Virus record (IMG/VR): IMGVR_UViG_3300032297_000372
Location: 27,614 to 91,613 of that record
Reading direction: 5' to 3' (one strand)
DNA: 64,000 nucleotides
Source: a virus
Part shown: piece by piece, positions 62,470 to 64,000 of the stretch
Position numbering within the stretch: the stretch's first letter is position 1
Layout: the number at the start of each line of letters is the position of its first letter
Notes under the pieces: model-generated
What the model saw: the letters and a program-made list of their open reading frames with translations, nothing else
Database searches by the model: none
Told to the model about the DNA's origin: nothing
Position numbers and translations under genes: made by a program

Positions 62470-63015
62470 ATGGCTTTTAATGTAAACGAATTCCGCTCTC
62501 AGATGCAAGGTGACGGTGCCCGCCCAAATTTATTTGAGGTGAGTATGCCGTTTCCTGCATTCGCATTGCCTGGAACAGCACAAACAAAATTAACATTTAT
62601 GTGTAAGACTGCACAATTACCTGGTTCAACTGTTAACATGGTGCCTGTGCAGTATTTTGGTCGTGAATTAAAATTTGCAGGTAACAGAACTTTCGCAGAC
62701 TGGTCTATCACCGTTATTAACGATGAAGACTTTATCATACGTAATGCATTCGAACGTTGGATGAATGGTCTAAATAGCCATAGTCTAAATCTTCGTAATG
62801 CAGCTGCAACTTCACCTACAGGTTATACTGTTGATGGTGATGTTAAACAGTTTGCAAAGAGTGGCGAAACAATCAAAAGGTATAAATTTCTTGGATTGTT
62901 TCCAACAGATTTATCAGCGATTGATGTGGATTGGGGTTCCAACGATACGATTGAAGAATTCACAGTGAATCTTTCATATCAATGGTGGGAATCAGTTGAA
63001 GACGGTGTTGCTTAA
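62470..63015 (+). CDS. gp19: Tail tube protein gp19
   Basis: The 181-aa protein (T4 gp19 is 163 aa) begins NVNEFRSQMQGDGARPNLFE and has CKTAQLPGSTVNMVPVQYFG and KFAGNRTFADWSITVINDED segments, typical of gp19-type tail tubes. The end (NLSYQWWESVED) is also characteristic. It polymerises on the gp48/gp54 cap to form the inner tube. It is followed by a rho-independent terminator. Confidence 0.96.
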   Translation: MAFNVNEFRSQMQGDGARPNLFEVSMPFPAFALPGTAQTKLTFMCKTAQLPGSTVNMVPVQYFGRELKFAGNRTFADWSITVINDEDFIIRNAFERWMNGLNSHSLNLRNAAATSPTGYTVDGDVKQFAKSGETIKRYKFLGLFPTDLSAIDVDWGSNDTIEEFTVNLSYQWWESVEDGVA

Positions 63016-63018
63016 TAG

Positions 63019-63043
63019 AAGGAAGAGCTTTGCTCTTCCTTTT
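63019..63043 (+). terminator. Rho-independent terminator after gp19
   Basis: GGAAGAGC (63021-63028) pairs perfectly with GCTCTTCC (63032-63039) around a TTT loop; two more A-T pairs extend the stem, and TTTT follows. This is the clearest terminator in the window and separates the tube gene from the portal gene. Confidence 0.85.
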
Positions 63044-63064
63044 ATCCTATAGGATTATTATATT

Positions 63065-64000
63065 GTGGCTATAAAACTTTTTGGTTTTACTTTAGGTAAA
63101 AAAGATATTGTTCAGGTTCAACAACCTGAGCAAGCTTCTTTTGCACTTCCCACCGAATCTATTGATGACGGTGCGGTTACTATTACCTCTAATGCGTACT
63201 ATGGTACGTATGTAGATTTAGAAGGTTCGGTTCGTAATGAACTTGAACTTATTACTCGTTATAGAGAAATGGCCAATCATCCAGAATGTGAGATGGCTAT
63301 TGATGAGATTGTTAATGAAGCAATCACACATACAGAAGATGGTAAAGTTGTTGATATTATCGTAGATAAATTAAAACAACCAGATTCTATTAAGAAGAAA
63401 ATCATCGATGAGTTTGAAACAATTCTTCGAATGGTTAATTTCAGCAACTTAGCTGATGATTTGTTTAAGCGTTGGTACATCGATGGTAGAATTTACTATC
63501 ATATCGTTGTTGATGAGAGCAATCCAAAAGAAGGTATTAAAGAATTACGATACATTGACCCACGTAAGATTCGTAAGGTACGTGAGATTAAAAAAGACCG
63601 AGATCCAAAAACTGGTGCCAATGTAATCAAATCTATCGCAGAATACTATGTGTATAATGACAAAGGTACAAATACACAAACATATACTGCACAAGTTAAT
63701 AACGGTTTAAGAATTGCACCTGATGCGGTAATTAATGTCAATTCAGGTTTGATGGATGCAAAAAACACTTTTGTTATTTCGTATCTACACAAAGCAATTA
63801 AACCTTTAAATCAATTGCGAATGATTGAAGATGCAATTGTTATTTACAGACTATCGAGAGCACCAGAACGTAGAATATTTTATATTGACGTAGGTAATTT
63901 ACCAAAAGGTAAAGCTGAACAATATTTACGTGACGTTATGGTGAAGTATAGAAATAAAATGGTTTACGATGCATCGACTGGTGAACTGAGAGATGACCGT
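63065..64000 (+). CDS. gp20: Portal vertex protein gp20 (5' part)
   Basis: An open frame starts at GTG 63065, with AGGA at 63051-63054, and runs without a stop to the window end (312 codons; T4 gp20 has 524). The translation includes GSVRNELELITRYREMANHP, CEMAIDEIVNEAI, FKRWYIDGRIYYHIV, ELRYIDPRKIRKVREI and IYRLSRAPERRIFYIDVGNL, all characteristic of gp20. It forms the dodecameric ring for DNA entry and connects to gp13/gp14. The gene is truncated by the window edge and uses GTG rather than ATG. Confidence 0.95.
   Translation, partial: MAIKLFGFTLGKKDIVQVQQPEQASFALPTESIDDGAVTITSNAYYGTYVDLEGSVRNELELITRYREMANHPECEMAIDEIVNEAITHTEDGKVVDIIVDKLKQPDSIKKKIIDEFETILRMVNFSNLADDLFKRWYIDGRIYYHIVVDESNPKEGIKELRYIDPRKIRKVREIKKDRDPKTGANVIKSIAEYYVYNDKGTNTQTYTAQVNNGLRIAPDAVINVNSGLMDAKNTFVISYLHKAIKPLNQLRMIEDAIVIYRLSRAPERRIFYIDVGNLPKGKAEQYLRDVMVKYRNKMVYDASTGELRDDR

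Noticed and set aside
1-64000. tRNA genes, integrase or attachment sites, insertion sequences and host photosynthesis genes
   Set aside because: None was seen. The window is densely packed with late structural genes and has no gap longer than about 60 bases.

Overview
The window is a 64-kb piece of a strongly AT-rich T4-like myovirus genome, almost entirely the late virion-structure region. Terminase, neck, sheath, tube, portal and baseplate genes follow T4 order and families. The very large fibre genes, the DUF4815-type protein and the AT-rich composition suggest a marine T4-like phage, in the style of the pelagiphage or cyanophage myoviruses. No host marker such as a photosystem gene or a tRNA is visible, so the host is an inference. 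Only the first gene (gp4-like, 6-443) is on the minus strand; all others read rightward.

Layout. (1) 6-9374: head-completion nuclease gp4; then, behind a TATAAATA late promoter, tail-tube cap gp48-like, gp53, hub gp27-like, gp5-like OB protein, spike, an unknown protein, gp25 and gp6. (2) 9375-29375: three giant baseplate-associated proteins: a 4146-aa wedge protein carrying many Ig-like (He_PIG) and six LamG-like domains, gp8, and a 2055-aa DUF4815-type protein. (3) 29377-32877: a small coiled-coil protein and a 1086-aa tail fibre. (4) 32879-42096: the most unusual part, a gapless 13-gene cassette with four radical-SAM/SPASM-type enzymes, four Fe(II)/2-oxoglutarate or cupin-type oxygenases, four unrecognised proteins, and one 181-aa protein that ends in a Cys-His-Xaa-Ser array. 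This looks like a phage-carried peptide or protein maturation (RiPP-like) system. (5) 42138-55523: two small proteins and four fibre/adhesin or virion proteins (2121, 304, 858, 970 aa), rich in shared repeats. (6) 55543-64000: gp13, gp14, gp15, gp16, a Dps-like ferritin, gp17, gp18, gp19, a terminator, and the 5' part of gp20.

How it fits together. Regions 1, 2 and 6 build the baseplate, tail, neck and packaging motor. Regions 3 and 5 supply fibres and adhesins. The cassette in region 4 sits between fibre genes and is expected to be read with them. The simplest hypothesis is that it chemically modifies a virion protein, most likely the 181-aa product encoded inside it, whose tail contains three His-Xaa-Ser triplets each preceded by Cys. 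The modification and its purpose are unknown. NATAAATA motifs 20-46 nt before several late genes look like T4-type late promoters.
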